DNA of 64,000 bases from Halorussus litoreus (lineage in GTDB: Archaea; Halobacteriota; Halobacteria; Halobacteriales; Haladaptataceae). Below, in pieces: positions 51,625-59,784 of the stretch. How positions within the stretch are numbered: the stretch's first letter is position 1; each line of letters begins with the position of its first letter. Location of the stretch: positions 90,723 to 154,722 of the forward strand of contig NZ_KZ859505.1 of NCBI RefSeq assembly GCF_003382685.1, read 5' to 3'. The notes below the pieces were generated by a model, which was not told where the DNA came from, ran no database searches, and was given only the letters and a program-made list of their open reading frames with translations. The position numbers were made by a program, and so were the translations under genes.

Positions 51625-52440
51625 ATGCGATTGCTCGTAGTCGGCGGCGACCGCGTCGACGCCGGCAAGACGACGTTCTCGGTCGGTCTGCTCGAACGCC
51701 TCGGCGGGGTGGGGTTCAAACCGCGCGCGGGCAACGACTACTGGTTCGACCACGACGACTACCACCGCGCGGTCGAGGACGGTCGCCTCTACGGGAAGGA
51801 CGCCAAGCGACTCGCCGAGGCCAGCGCGGGCTCGTTCGCGCCCGAGGACCTGAACCCGGTCCACCGGCTGTGGCGACCCTCGCCCGGCCCGGACGCGGGC
51901 CTCGTCGGCCGGGCGAACCGTGGATTCGTGCTCGACCGCGTGGTCGAGTCGTTCGTCGTCAACGGCGGCGCAGACGTCCCGGACTCGGCCCGCCGGACCC
52001 TCCCAATCGACGACGCGCCGACGGTCGAATCGGTCGCGGAGCTCGACGCGATCACGAGGCGGCTCCACCTTCCCGCATTCGAGGGGTTCGCCGACCGCGT
52101 TCGCGACATCGAGGTCGACCACGGCGACGCACTCGTGGAATCGTACGGTGACGTCGCGCTGCCGATCGATGGTCTCGACTTCGACGCGGTGGCGGTCGTC
52201 GAGCCCGGTCGGATGCGGGCCTACGACGGCGAGCGCTTCTTGCGGGCCTGTGAGGTCGCGGGCGGAAGCGCCCGGGAAGGCCGGTTGGAGGTCCACACCG
52301 GAGCGGTGACGGACCTCGCCGACCCGAAGGCGACCGCGAGCCTCCCCGCACTCAGGGGCGCGGACAGGCGCGACCCCGCCGCGGTCGCGCGAGCGTACGC
52401 CGACGCGTACGACGACCTGCTCGCGGTCGCCGAGCGGTAG
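51625..52440 (+). CDS. P-loop ATPase/GTPase of unknown function
   Basis: 271 residues. The P-loop is GGDRVDAGKTTFSVGLLERL at residues 7-26, similar to the SIMIBI-type proteins such as dethiobiotin synthase. Downstream are GFKPRAGNDYWFDHDDYHRA and a FDAVAVVEPGRM segment. No known pathway motif follows. It lies two bases after the DUF5827-like gene and converges with the Rieske gene, whose stop is adjacent to its own. Confidence 0.75.
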   Translation: MRLLVVGGDRVDAGKTTFSVGLLERLGGVGFKPRAGNDYWFDHDDYHRAVEDGRLYGKDAKRLAEASAGSFAPEDLNPVHRLWRPSPGPDAGLVGRANRGFVLDRVVESFVVNGGADVPDSARRTLPIDDAPTVESVAELDAITRRLHLPAFEGFADRVRDIEVDHGDALVESYGDVALPIDGLDFDAVAVVEPGRMRAYDGERFLRACEVAGGSAREGRLEVHTGAVTDLADPKATASLPALRGADRRDPAAVARAYADAYDDLLAVAER

Positions 52441-53016
52441 CTACAGGCCGATGTGGGAGGTGGAACTCGGCATGTCGTCGTCATCCTCGTCGTCGGTGGC
52501 CCAGCTTGGCAGGTCTTCGTCGTCTCCGTCTTCGTCTCCGCTTCTGTCGTCCTCTGTTCCACCGTCGCCGTCTTCTCCGTCGCCCCCGTCTACCTCTTCG
52601 CCGCCGTCTTCGATACTTCCCTCGTGGGCGAACTCGTAGCTGTCGTCGGTCAGGTATACCTCGCCGTCCTCGACCGTCACGTCCACGTCGACTAGCGTGG
52701 TGTCGGCGGCGTCGCCGTTGTCGCAGTAGCCCGAGCAGGCGTCGAACATCGAGCCGTGCTTCGGGCAGATGATCTCGCCGTTGCGCATCGCCGCGCCGAA
52801 CCCGCGGTCGAGGCGCTGGGCTTCGTGCGTGCAGCGGTTGACCCACGCGCGAACTTCGTCTCCGCCAGAATTCTCCCCGCCGTTCGCTCGGGGACCGTCC
52901 TCGCAGGGCACGAGAATCACCTCGTCCGGTTCGCCGTACTGGTCGCTGACGGTGAACAGCCACGAACCGTTCTCGACTACCGTCTCGGCCGCGACGAGTC
53001 GCGTGCGGTCGGCCAT
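52441..53016 (-). CDS. Rieske [2Fe-2S] protein
   Basis: 191 residues. The cluster ligands are in WVNRCTHEAQRLDRGF and IICPKHGSMFDACSGYCDNG. The last 70 residues are a very acidic Gly/Glu/Asp linker ending in the short conserved tail MPSSTSHIGL. It has no membrane anchor, so it is a soluble Rieske protein, not part of a bc complex. The partner is unknown. Confidence 0.85.
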   Translation of the reverse strand: MADRTRLVAAETVVENGSWLFTVSDQYGEPDEVILVPCEDGPRANGGENSGGDEVRAWVNRCTHEAQRLDRGFGAAMRNGEIICPKHGSMFDACSGYCDNGDAADTTLVDVDVTVEDGEVYLTDDSYEFAHEGSIEDGGEEVDGGDGEDGDGGTEDDRSGDEDGDDEDLPSWATDDEDDDDMPSSTSHIGL

Positions 53017-53149
53017 GTCGAAACCGGTGACGCCCGGCGACCAAAAGTTCTCTGACAGAGGAGATTGGCAGCGTTCGGATGCGCACGACCCACCTTCCGG
53101 CTTGTCAGTCGAATTTTACACCGGTGGCCTGTCACGTTCGCGTGATGGA

Positions 53150-53728
53150 CTACCCCATCCTCGCTGCGCGGGCCGCCACCTCCACGTCGTGATACGGGTC
53201 CGTCGTCACGCTCGGGCCGTGGCCGACGTGCATCGCGGCGAGCGTCTCGTCGATTCGTTCGCGAACCCGGTCGATGCTCTCGACCAACTGCTCGCGGTCG
53301 CCCTCTTCGAGGTCGGTCCGTCCGAAGCCGCCGTTCTGGAAGACGAGATCGCCGGCGAACAGGACGCTCGCGCCCGCCGAGTAGAAGCAGAGGTGGTCGT
53401 TCTTGTGCCCGGGCGTGTGGAGCGCGACGTAGTCGTAGTCGCCGATCTGGACCGTCTCCTCGTCGGCGAGAGAGTGGTCGACGCCGTGCTGGTCGGTGTC
53501 GTACCCCCACGCGTCGACGGCGAAGGCGTCTTTCACCGACTGGAGGTTGCCGACGTGGTCGGGATGAGTGTGCGTGAGGACGACTGCGTCGAGGTCGTCG
53601 GTTCGCTCGCGGATCTTCGCCGCAGCGTCGAAGTTCGATCCGGGGTCGACGAGGACGGTCCGGTCGCCCTCGACCAGAAACGCGTTGCTCGTGAACGCCT
53701 GCACCCCGCGCGCGAGGTTGGTTATCAT
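53150..53728 (-). CDS. metallo-beta-lactamase fold hydrolase
   Basis: 192 residues. Zinc ligands are THTHPDHVGNLQSVKDAF, LHTPGHKNDHLCFY and the Asp in VLFAGDLVFQNGGFGRTDLE, then MHVGHGPSV. The layout matches glyoxalase II or persulfide dioxygenase-like enzymes. It probably hydrolyses a thioester or other small substrate. Confidence 0.88.
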   Translation of the reverse strand: MITNLARGVQAFTSNAFLVEGDRTVLVDPGSNFDAAAKIRERTDDLDAVVLTHTHPDHVGNLQSVKDAFAVDAWGYDTDQHGVDHSLADEETVQIGDYDYVALHTPGHKNDHLCFYSAGASVLFAGDLVFQNGGFGRTDLEEGDREQLVESIDRVRERIDETLAAMHVGHGPSVTTDPYHDVEVAARAARMG

Positions 53729-53862
53729 GGTCGGCCGTACGAGCGGGGGTGGTTTGTGCGTGTCGCTACCAACGCGCCGAAAAGAATCCCTCGGCGTTCT
53801 CCAGCAAGAAAAAAGCCGAAACACCGAAGGTCCCGTTCTACGGAATACCCGACAACCGAAAC

Positions 53863-54606
53863 ATGGAGGTCGAACTACTCGAAGCCACGGCGAACCCGGA
53901 GGAGGTCATCTGTTCGGCGGCGCGCAACGACTACATGTCGGCGTTCGTCGGCGACCAGTCGTTCGAGGAAGTCATGGCGACGGTGGAGGGCGAGACGCTC
54001 GACGACCGGAAGGAGACGCTCATCGGTCACCTGCTGAAGCAGGGCCACTTCGGCCCGTTCGAGCACGCCCAAGCCACCTTCGCGGTGAAGGGCATCAGTC
54101 GCTCGTGCATGGCCCAGATCACGCGCCACAGACACGCGAGTTTCGACATCCAGTCGATGCGCTACGTCTCGTTCGACGACGTGGATCCCGAGGCGGTCGC
54201 CGAGGGAGAGATGGTCGTCACGCCGCCCTCGGCCAACGACCCCAACTGGGTCGGCCGCAACCAGAAGGGCGGCGCGGTCGACGAGGAGACGGTCGAAAAG
54301 CGCGAGGAGATCTTCCGGCGGTCCGTCAAGCGCTCGGTCGAGGACTACCAGGAGCTGCTCGACCTCGGGATGCCGCCGGAGGACGCCCGATTCGTCCTCC
54401 CCATCGGGACCGAGGTCAACATGGTGTTCTCCGTCAACGCACGAATGCTGATGCACATCGCCGACATGCGCGCCGCTGCGGACGCCCAGTGGGAGATCCG
54501 CGAGATGACCGAGGAGATCCTGGATCTGGCCGGGGAGTGGTGTCCCATCACGTTCGAGTACTACGAGTCGGAGATGAAGAACCGGAAGAACCGGCTCGCG
54601 CCCTGA
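53863..54606 (+). CDS. thyX: flavin-dependent thymidylate synthase
   Basis: 247 residues. The ThyX motif is RHRHASFDIQSMRYVSFDD, close to the classic RHRxxSxNxxSxRY with Asp at the Asn position. LKQGHFGPFEHAQATFAVKG lies upstream, and PIGTEVNMVFSVNARMLMHI downstream binds FAD and dUMP. It makes dTMP from dUMP using methylene-folate and FAD. The chosen ATG excludes a frame that opens near 53749. Confidence 0.92.
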   Translation: MEVELLEATANPEEVICSAARNDYMSAFVGDQSFEEVMATVEGETLDDRKETLIGHLLKQGHFGPFEHAQATFAVKGISRSCMAQITRHRHASFDIQSMRYVSFDDVDPEAVAEGEMVVTPPSANDPNWVGRNQKGGAVDEETVEKREEIFRRSVKRSVEDYQELLDLGMPPEDARFVLPIGTEVNMVFSVNARMLMHIADMRAAADAQWEIREMTEEILDLAGEWCPITFEYYESEMKNRKNRLAP

Positions 54607-54637
54607 ACGGGTACCGTCGTTTTCTGCTGACTGGTGG

Positions 54638-54722
54638 GCAACTACCGCACGCGAACAACTACCGCGAGCGAGCAACTACCGCGAGCGAGCAACTACCGCG
54701 AGCGAGCAACTACCGCGAGTGG
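54638..54722. repeat. five 17-bp tandem repeats
   Basis: GCAACTACCGCGAGCGA occurs at 54638 (one-base variants), 54655, 54672, 54689 and 54706, the last ending GTGG. The array lies 30 bases after the thyX stop and about 100 bases before the archaellin start. The frame reads through the array in every phase without a natural gene. Copy number probably varies between strains. Confidence 0.85.
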
Positions 54723-54824
54723 CGTCTCTCGTGCCCGCGGTAGAGTGGTCCGCAGTACGGTGTTTCAGGAAAATAGTTCTGTGGTTTTAAGTGAAAGGGG
54801 TGGGAAGAAAAAGCACGACTATCT

Positions 54825-55610
54825 ATGCGCGACGGAGAAACCGTGCGAGATGTCGCTCTCTCCTCCCATGAACGAGCGCAGGTCGGCATCGGCACGCTCA
54901 TCGTGTTCATCGCGATGGTGCTGGTGGCCGCCATCGCCGCGGGCGTGCTCATCAACACCGCGGGGGTGCTGGAGAATCGTGCCGAGCAGACCGGTCAGGA
55001 AGCGACCGGGCAGGTGTCCGACCGGCTCGTCGTCGTGAGCGCTCACGGGCACGTGACCGACGAGGTAGTCAACTCGGGGATCAAGACCCGGGAAGACGTC
55101 ATGCCCAACGAGAGCGTCGACACCGTCGAGTTGACGGTGGCGCTGTCGCCCGGAGCGGGGTCGGTGAATCTCTCGCGAGCCACCGTCTCGTGGATCGGCC
55201 CGAAGAATTCGGTGACGCTCGTCCACGGCGAGGAGGTCGCCCACGCGCCAGGCGTCGTCGACGAGAGCGACGCGGGGACGTTCGCCATCGGCGGTGGCGG
55301 TAGCAGCGGCGGTGGCACACGCGGCGGGGGCGGAACGGACGCGAGCGAGGCCCACCGGGTGTTCAGCACGTACGCGCTCGACGGCGGGGACCACGCAGTC
55401 CTCGACAGCCGGGACCAGCGGATTACGCTCTACTTCAACGCGGGCCTGATCGAGGCCGGAACCCGCGACGCGGTGACGAAGCCGTACGCCGAACCGCTCC
55501 GCGAGGGTAGTGAGGTGCTGCTCGAGATAACTACGGCCTCGGGCGCGACGACGACCTATCGGCTCGTCGTACCGCCGTCGCTGTCCGGCAAGTCTGCCGT
55601 CTCGCTGTAG
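54825..55610 (+). CDS. archaellin (archaellum filament subunit)
   Basis: 261 residues. The class III signal has a prepilin peptidase site before [19 protein letters not shown], preceded by HERA rather than the usual RG. The hydrophobic assembly helix runs through [21 protein letters not shown] glycine-rich insert near 150-165 (GGGGSSGGGTRGGGG) is unusual. The protein ends with the conserved KSAVSL tail. No archaellum assembly genes (arlCDEFGHIJ) are in the window. Confidence 0.88.
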   Translation: MRDGETVRDVALSSHERAQVGIGTLIVFIAMVLVAAIAAGVLINTAGVLENRAEQTGQEATGQVSDRLVVVSAHGHVTDEVVNSGIKTREDVMPNESVDTVELTVALSPGAGSVNLSRATVSWIGPKNSVTLVHGEEVAHAPGVVDESDAGTFAIGGGGSSGGGTRGGGGTDASEAHRVFSTYALDGGDHAVLDSRDQRITLYFNAGLIEAGTRDAVTKPYAEPLREGSEVLLEITTASGATTTYRLVVPPSLSGKSAVSL

Positions 55611-55619
55611 GGTTTAGGG

Positions 55620-55785
55620 TTGTTGGAGGAGTATGCGGTGGCGGTGGCGGTGCTATGCGGCGTGGCGGTGGCGGTGCGGCGGCGGAGTGCTGTTGCGGTG
55701 GCGGTGCGGCGGCGTGGCGGTGGGGCGCAGTAGGACGGCAGTGCGGTGCTGTTGCGGTGACGCCGAGGCGCAAGCAGTAGCTCGC
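55620..55785. repeat. dispersed intergenic element, copy D (expanded tract)
   Basis: TTGTTGGAGGAGTATGCGGT begins the element. About 100 bases of GCGGTG, GCGGCG and GCGGTT units follow, then GTGACGCCGAGGCGCAAGCA and GTAGCTCGCT. The front and end match the GGTTGGGGAGG and AAGCAGTAGCTAGCT blocks of copies B, C and E. The tract is G-rich and could form G-quadruplexes. Confidence 0.55.
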
Positions 55786-55857
55786 TTCACGGTTCTGGTC
55801 ACGCCCATTTCGGGACGGCTCGAAATAGCGCTTCTCACCGAATCGTCGCTTCTCACC

Positions 55858-56037
55858 GACGTCGAGCCCGCCGAACTCCTCGACCGTGTCCTCGGCGGTT
55901 CCGGCTACGGAGTCTTCGCCGCGGACGTTCGTCGGGACGACCAGCGCCTTGGCGACCGACTCGCTCTCGATTTTGCTCGCAACGTCCTTGAGTGCTTTCT
56001 CGCGGCGCGAGGCCAGTGTGACTCGCGCGCTGTCGCG
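55858..56037 (-). pseudogene. fragment of a short-chain dehydrogenase gene
   Basis: On the minus strand, about 60 codons read GRDSARVTLASRREKALKDV and then IESESVAKALVVPTNVRGED and AEDTVEEFGGLDV. This matches residues 30-90 of SDR enzymes, covering the second strand and the VPTDV..EDSV region. The N-terminal TGxxxGIG motif and everything after GGLDV are missing. The fragment lies between two copies of the dispersed element, so it looks like a decayed gene broken by rearrangement. Confidence 0.6.
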
Positions 56038-56210
56038 ACCACGAGCGCGTGCGTGGGCGACCGGGTTGATTCTCTCGTCGGTCGAGATATTCGGGGTTTG
56101 CGTGGCTCTCTCCGCGGTTAGTTTGAGCTTATAGGTCGTTTGCTGACGGCTTCTCGGCGTGCGCTCGGCGATCTTTCTGCTGGGCTTACGCTTGGCGGTA
56201 CTTTCTACTC

Positions 56211-56560
56211 GGCGCGCGCTCGGCGCGAGTTCATCTCGCGCCATCATTCGCGCGAGGGACGACCGAGCGGAGCGAGGGAGGAGGCTGGGGAGGACGAGGC
56301 GCGGTTGCTGTGCGGTGCGGTTGCGGTATTCTCCTCGGCTCAAGCAGAAGCTAGCTTTGCAGTCTCGATAGAAAACGAACCGACGGTGAAACTAGCTACT
56401 ACCGAGGCATAGGAAAACCGCAACAGCACCGCAACCGAACCGCGACAGCACCGCAACCGAACTGCGACAATACCGCAACCGAACCGCGACAGCACCGCAA
56501 CCGCACGGCCACGCGAGTGCCTCTCAGGCCGCCCCAGCCTCGGTGCCCGCATGAACACCG
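56211..56560. repeat. dispersed intergenic element, copies E and F (inverted pair)
   Basis: Copy E reads forward. It has hairpin GGCGCGAG..CTCGCGCC (loop TTCAT, 56222-56242), GAGGCTGGGGAGGACGAGG, a GCGGTT tract, and GGCTCAAGCAGAAGCTAGCT ending at 56356. A 35-base spacer (CTCGATAGAAAACGAACCGA) follows. Copy F runs in the other direction from about 56391: TAGCTACTACCGAGGCATAG, ACCGCAACAGC units in a 22-bp period (56426-56510), then CCCCAGCCTC. Further inverted GC-rich repeats follow to about 56640. Confidence 0.6.
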
Positions 56561-56851
56561 CCGGAAGCACGTTCCGACGAGCCTCGACTCGTTTCACTCG
56601 TCGAGACGCCGTGGGAGCGACGCTCCCACGAGCCTGCGCTCGGTTCCCTCGCGCAGACGCGGCCACCTCCCTCGCGCGCTTGAGCGGGGCGCACGAACGC
56701 GCTCCGCCAGCACGCGCCTGATGAAACGGACGAAAGAGCGCACGCCGGCTTCAAAGCCGAATGTCGGAAAAGCGGACGAAAACCCAGTTCCGTGAAACCG
56801 ACGAGAAACGTCCCGGTTCCCAAACCGAAAACCACACCTTGCCGACACCAC

Positions 56852-56860
56852 CCTATTTAG
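56852..56860 (+). promoter_or_regulatory. TATA-like box for amidohydrolase gene
   Basis: CCTATTTAG centred 28 bases before ATG 56884; this excludes the longer frame opening at 56761. Confidence 0.5.
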
Positions 56861-56883
56861 GGTTTCGGGCGCGAACTCCTCCT

Positions 56884-58041
56884 ATGCTCGTACTCCGAGG
56901 TGGGACGGTTGTCGACGCGACCGGCGCGCGCGAAGCCGACGTGGCGGTCGAAGACGGCGAGATCGTCGCGGTCGGCGACGTGCCCGACGACCCAGACGAA
57001 ATCCTCGACGCGACCGGGCAGTTCGTCGCGCCCGGACTCGTCGACGCCCACGTCCACCTGATGATGGACGGCCGACCCGACCCCGCCACGATCAACGACG
57101 ACAGCGAGTCGATGCTGGCCTACCGGGCGGCGGGCAACCTCGAAGACGCCCTCCACGCTGGAGTGACCACGGTCCGGGACCTCGGCGCGCCGGGAACCCT
57201 GGCGCTCGATGCCGCAGCCGCGGTCGAAGAAGGCGTCATCGACGGTCCGCGCGTACTCGCCTGCGGGGAGAACGTCGTGATGACCGGCGGGCACGGCCAC
57301 TGGTTCGGGCGCGAGGCCGACGGCGTGCCCGAGGTGAAGAAGGCGGTCCGCGAACAACTCAAGCGCGGTGCAGACGTGGTCAAGTGCATGGCGACCGGCG
57401 GCGTGCTCACCGAGGGCGCGCTGACCGGCGCGCCTGAACTCGACGAGGAGGAACTGGAGACGCTGGTGTCGGCGGCGTCGGCCAAGCGCGTGCCGACCGC
57501 GGCCCACGCCCACGGCGCGGCGGGCATCAAGAACGCGGTCCGGGCCGGCATCTCAAGCATCGAGCACGGCACGTTCATGGACCGCGAGGCGGCCGAGCTG
57601 ATGGCCGACCGGGGCACCTACTGGGTGCCGACCGGGAAGGCGCTGTTCGGCATCATCGACGCAGGGGTCGAGGCGGGCGTCCCCGAGTTCGCGGTCGAAA
57701 AGTCCGAAGCCGCCGCCGAGTCGTGGGCCAAATCGTTCGACCACGCGCTCGACGCCGGCGTCCCAATCGCGATGGGGACCGACGCCGGGACGCCGTTCAA
57801 CTTCCACGCCGACGCCGCGGAGGAGCTGGAGCTGATGGTCGAGCACGGGCTCACGCCCGAGCACGCGCTCGCGGCCGCGACGGTCAACTCGGCGGACCTG
57901 CTCGGACTCGACGACGAGGTCGGTCGGGTGGCCGAGGACTACCGCGCCGATCTCGTGGTACTCGACGACGACCCGGTAGCGGACGTGACCGCGTGGCAGT
58001 CGCCAACGAACGTCGTGGCCCGCGGAACCGTGGTGCGGTGA
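56884..58041 (+). CDS. amidohydrolase superfamily metal enzyme
   Basis: 385 residues. The metal site is LVDAHVHLMMDGRP, with later ligands in VVKCMATGGVLTEGALTGAP, HAHGAAGIKNAVRAGISSIEHG and GTDAGTPFNFHADAAEELEL. The layout is that of Xaa-Pro dipeptidase/imidazolonepropionase-like enzymes of the amidohydrolase group. It probably hydrolyses a cyclic amide or a dipeptide. The substrate is unknown. Confidence 0.87.
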   Translation: MLVLRGGTVVDATGAREADVAVEDGEIVAVGDVPDDPDEILDATGQFVAPGLVDAHVHLMMDGRPDPATINDDSESMLAYRAAGNLEDALHAGVTTVRDLGAPGTLALDAAAAVEEGVIDGPRVLACGENVVMTGGHGHWFGREADGVPEVKKAVREQLKRGADVVKCMATGGVLTEGALTGAPELDEEELETLVSAASAKRVPTAAHAHGAAGIKNAVRAGISSIEHGTFMDREAAELMADRGTYWVPTGKALFGIIDAGVEAGVPEFAVEKSEAAAESWAKSFDHALDAGVPIAMGTDAGTPFNFHADAAEELELMVEHGLTPEHALAAATVNSADLLGLDDEVGRVAEDYRADLVVLDDDPVADVTAWQSPTNVVARGTVVR

Positions 58042-58061
58042 CAGGCCAACGTCAAAAGGTC

Positions 58062-58070
58062 TTTTATACC
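58062..58070 (+). promoter_or_regulatory. TATA-like box for membrane sensor gene
   Basis: TTTTATACC centred 27 bases before ATG 58093. Confidence 0.55.
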
Positions 58071-58092
58071 GGGCAATGGAGGAATAACGTAC

Positions 58093-59403
58093 ATGAGACG
58101 GCTGCTGGCTGTCGCCTTCGTAGTCGTGTTACTCGTCGGTTCGGTCCCCGTAGCGGCCGTTTCGGGCGCTCTCCCTGCGCGTGACGCGCCGGCTGTCGCC
58201 GAGTCGGTCGACGGAACGAACGCTTCAGACTCGCCGCGACTGAACGGCGCGCCCCAGACGCTCGGCGTCACCGACGAGTTCGACAGCGTGGAGTTCCACA
58301 TCACGGTGTACGGCAACGGCACCGCCGAGTGGACGTTCATGTACCAGCGGACGCTCAACAACGACTCCGAGCGCCAGCAGTTCCGGGAGTTCGCCGACGG
58401 TTTCAATAACAACTCCACCGCGATGTGGCGCGACTTCAAGACGCAGGCCCAGGAACTCGCGTCCGCGGGCCAGAACTTCACGAACCGTACGATGCAGGCC
58501 CAGAACTTCCGGAAGGAGGCGCGGGTCGGCGGGCTGATGGACGACAACCGGGGCATCGTCACCATGACGTTCCAGTGGACCGGGTTCACTCACTCGGACG
58601 GCGAGACCGTCATCGTCGGCGACGTGTTCCAAGGAGGGCTGTACATCGGGCCGAACCAGTCGCTGGTCGTCCGCACCGGACCGGAACTGAAGTTCACCTC
58701 CGTCGATCCGAGCGAGCCCGCCCTGCCGTCGGGCGAGGGGCTCGCGGACAGCACGTCGGTGACGTGGGAGGGCGAGTACGACTTCAACGACCAGCGCCCC
58801 CGGGTGAAGTTCGATCCGGTCGAGGGAACGACCACGACCTCGGTCGGCACGACCGGGCTCAACACCACGAGCCAGAACGGGAGCGGCGGGGCTGGTGGCG
58901 GCGACAACGGAGACGGCGGACCCACAGCGACGACCGCAGCGACCACGACCGCGAGTCAACCGTCACAGGGCGACGACTGGTCGCCCATCATGATGTTCGT
59001 CGGTGCGGTGGTCGTGCTGCTGGGGCTCGCGGCCGCGTTCGCGTGGCGGCAGGGTGACTTCGGCGACTCGCTGTCGAGCGGTGACGGCGGGAATCCCGGG
59101 GGCGATGGCGGGGCCGCAGCCTCCGGAGCGACCGCTGGCAGTGGGTCGCCGGAGCCGTCGGTCAGCGACGAGGAACTGCTCACCGACGAGGCTCGCGTCA
59201 AGAAGCTCCTCGGCGAGAACGGCGGGCGGATGAAGCAGGTCAACATCGTCGAGGAGACCGGCTGGTCGAAGTCGAAGGTGAGCATGCTCCTCTCGGAGAT
59301 GGAAGACGAGGGCGAGATCAGCAAGCTACGGGTCGGCCGCGAGAACATCATCAGCCTCGAAGGCCACGAACCCGACGCGGCCGGGTCCCCGCTGGAGGAG
59401 TAA
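58093..59403 (+). CDS. membrane-anchored winged-helix protein (DUF7345/DUF7343-like)
   Basis: 436 residues. A Sec signal peptide (LLAVAFVVVLLVGSVPVAAV) is followed by an extracellular domain of about 220 residues (SVEFHITVYGNGTAEWTFMY). Next come a Thr/Gly-rich linker, one membrane helix (PIMMFVGAVVVLLGLAAAFA), a glycine-rich linker and a C-terminal winged helix (MKQVNIVEETGWSKSKVSML). The helix-turn-helix would lie inside the cell, so it may transduce an outside signal to DNA. The ligand and targets are unknown. Confidence 0.82.
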   Translation: MRRLLAVAFVVVLLVGSVPVAAVSGALPARDAPAVAESVDGTNASDSPRLNGAPQTLGVTDEFDSVEFHITVYGNGTAEWTFMYQRTLNNDSERQQFREFADGFNNNSTAMWRDFKTQAQELASAGQNFTNRTMQAQNFRKEARVGGLMDDNRGIVTMTFQWTGFTHSDGETVIVGDVFQGGLYIGPNQSLVVRTGPELKFTSVDPSEPALPSGEGLADSTSVTWEGEYDFNDQRPRVKFDPVEGTTTTSVGTTGLNTTSQNGSGGAGGGDNGDGGPTATTAATTTASQPSQGDDWSPIMMFVGAVVVLLGLAAAFAWRQGDFGDSLSSGDGGNPGGDGGAAASGATAGSGSPEPSVSDEELLTDEARVKKLLGENGGRMKQVNIVEETGWSKSKVSMLLSEMEDEGEISKLRVGRENIISLEGHEPDAAGSPLEE

Positions 59404-59574
59404 CCGTTCACCTCCGTTCACACTGACTGGTAACCGAGAGTATCGGCGATTCGACCGGACACAAGCCGGGGTTTCGCTCACGTGAACTGTTTAGGGGAGT
59501 CCCGTGCGAAACCGGGACACGGCGGCAACGAAGCGCAACTGTTAAACAGTCCGTCCGACTACCAAAGAGTGCAC

Positions 59575-59649
59575 GCTCCGTTGGTGTAGTCCGGCCAATC
59601 ATCTTGCCCTCTCACGGCAAGGACCAGGGTTCGAATCCCTGACGGAGCA
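59575..59649 (+). tRNA. tRNA-Glu (anticodon CTC)
   Basis: 75 bases. The acceptor arms GCTCCGT and ACGGAGC pair over 7 bp and A is the discriminator. The anticodon arm is TTGCC-CTCTCAC-GGCAA, giving anticodon CTC. The T arm is CAGGG-TTCGAAT-CCCTG. No intron is present. CCA is not encoded. Confidence 0.95.
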
Positions 59650-59784
59650 CTACAGCGAACGAGTTTTACGAGTGAGCGAAGCGCGCATAGAAGGGATTCG
59701 AATGAGGCGATTCGCACGCCCGGAAGCGCAGCGTAGCGAGCATCCCGGAACGTCTCGACGTAGTTCGAATCCCTGACGGAGCAC
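59629..59784. repeat. duplicated tRNA 3' end (att-like scar)
   Basis: GTTCGAATCCCTGACGGAGC followed by AC (22 bases) occurs at 59629-59650, the 3' end of tRNA-Glu, and again at 59763-59784. Both copies are followed shortly by GAGCGAACGA. Integrases commonly use tRNA 3' ends and leave such duplications. The DNA between the repeats is only 112 bases with no gene, so an element may have been lost or only a remnant remains. Confidence 0.8.

Noticed and set aside
54638..54722. Tandem repeats as a CRISPR array
   Set aside because: The units are 17 bases and directly adjacent with no spacers, and there are no cas genes.
55633..56121. 162-codon plus-strand frame through copy D
   Set aside because: Its start is made of the GCGGTG tract and its remainder is antisense to the dehydrogenase fragment.
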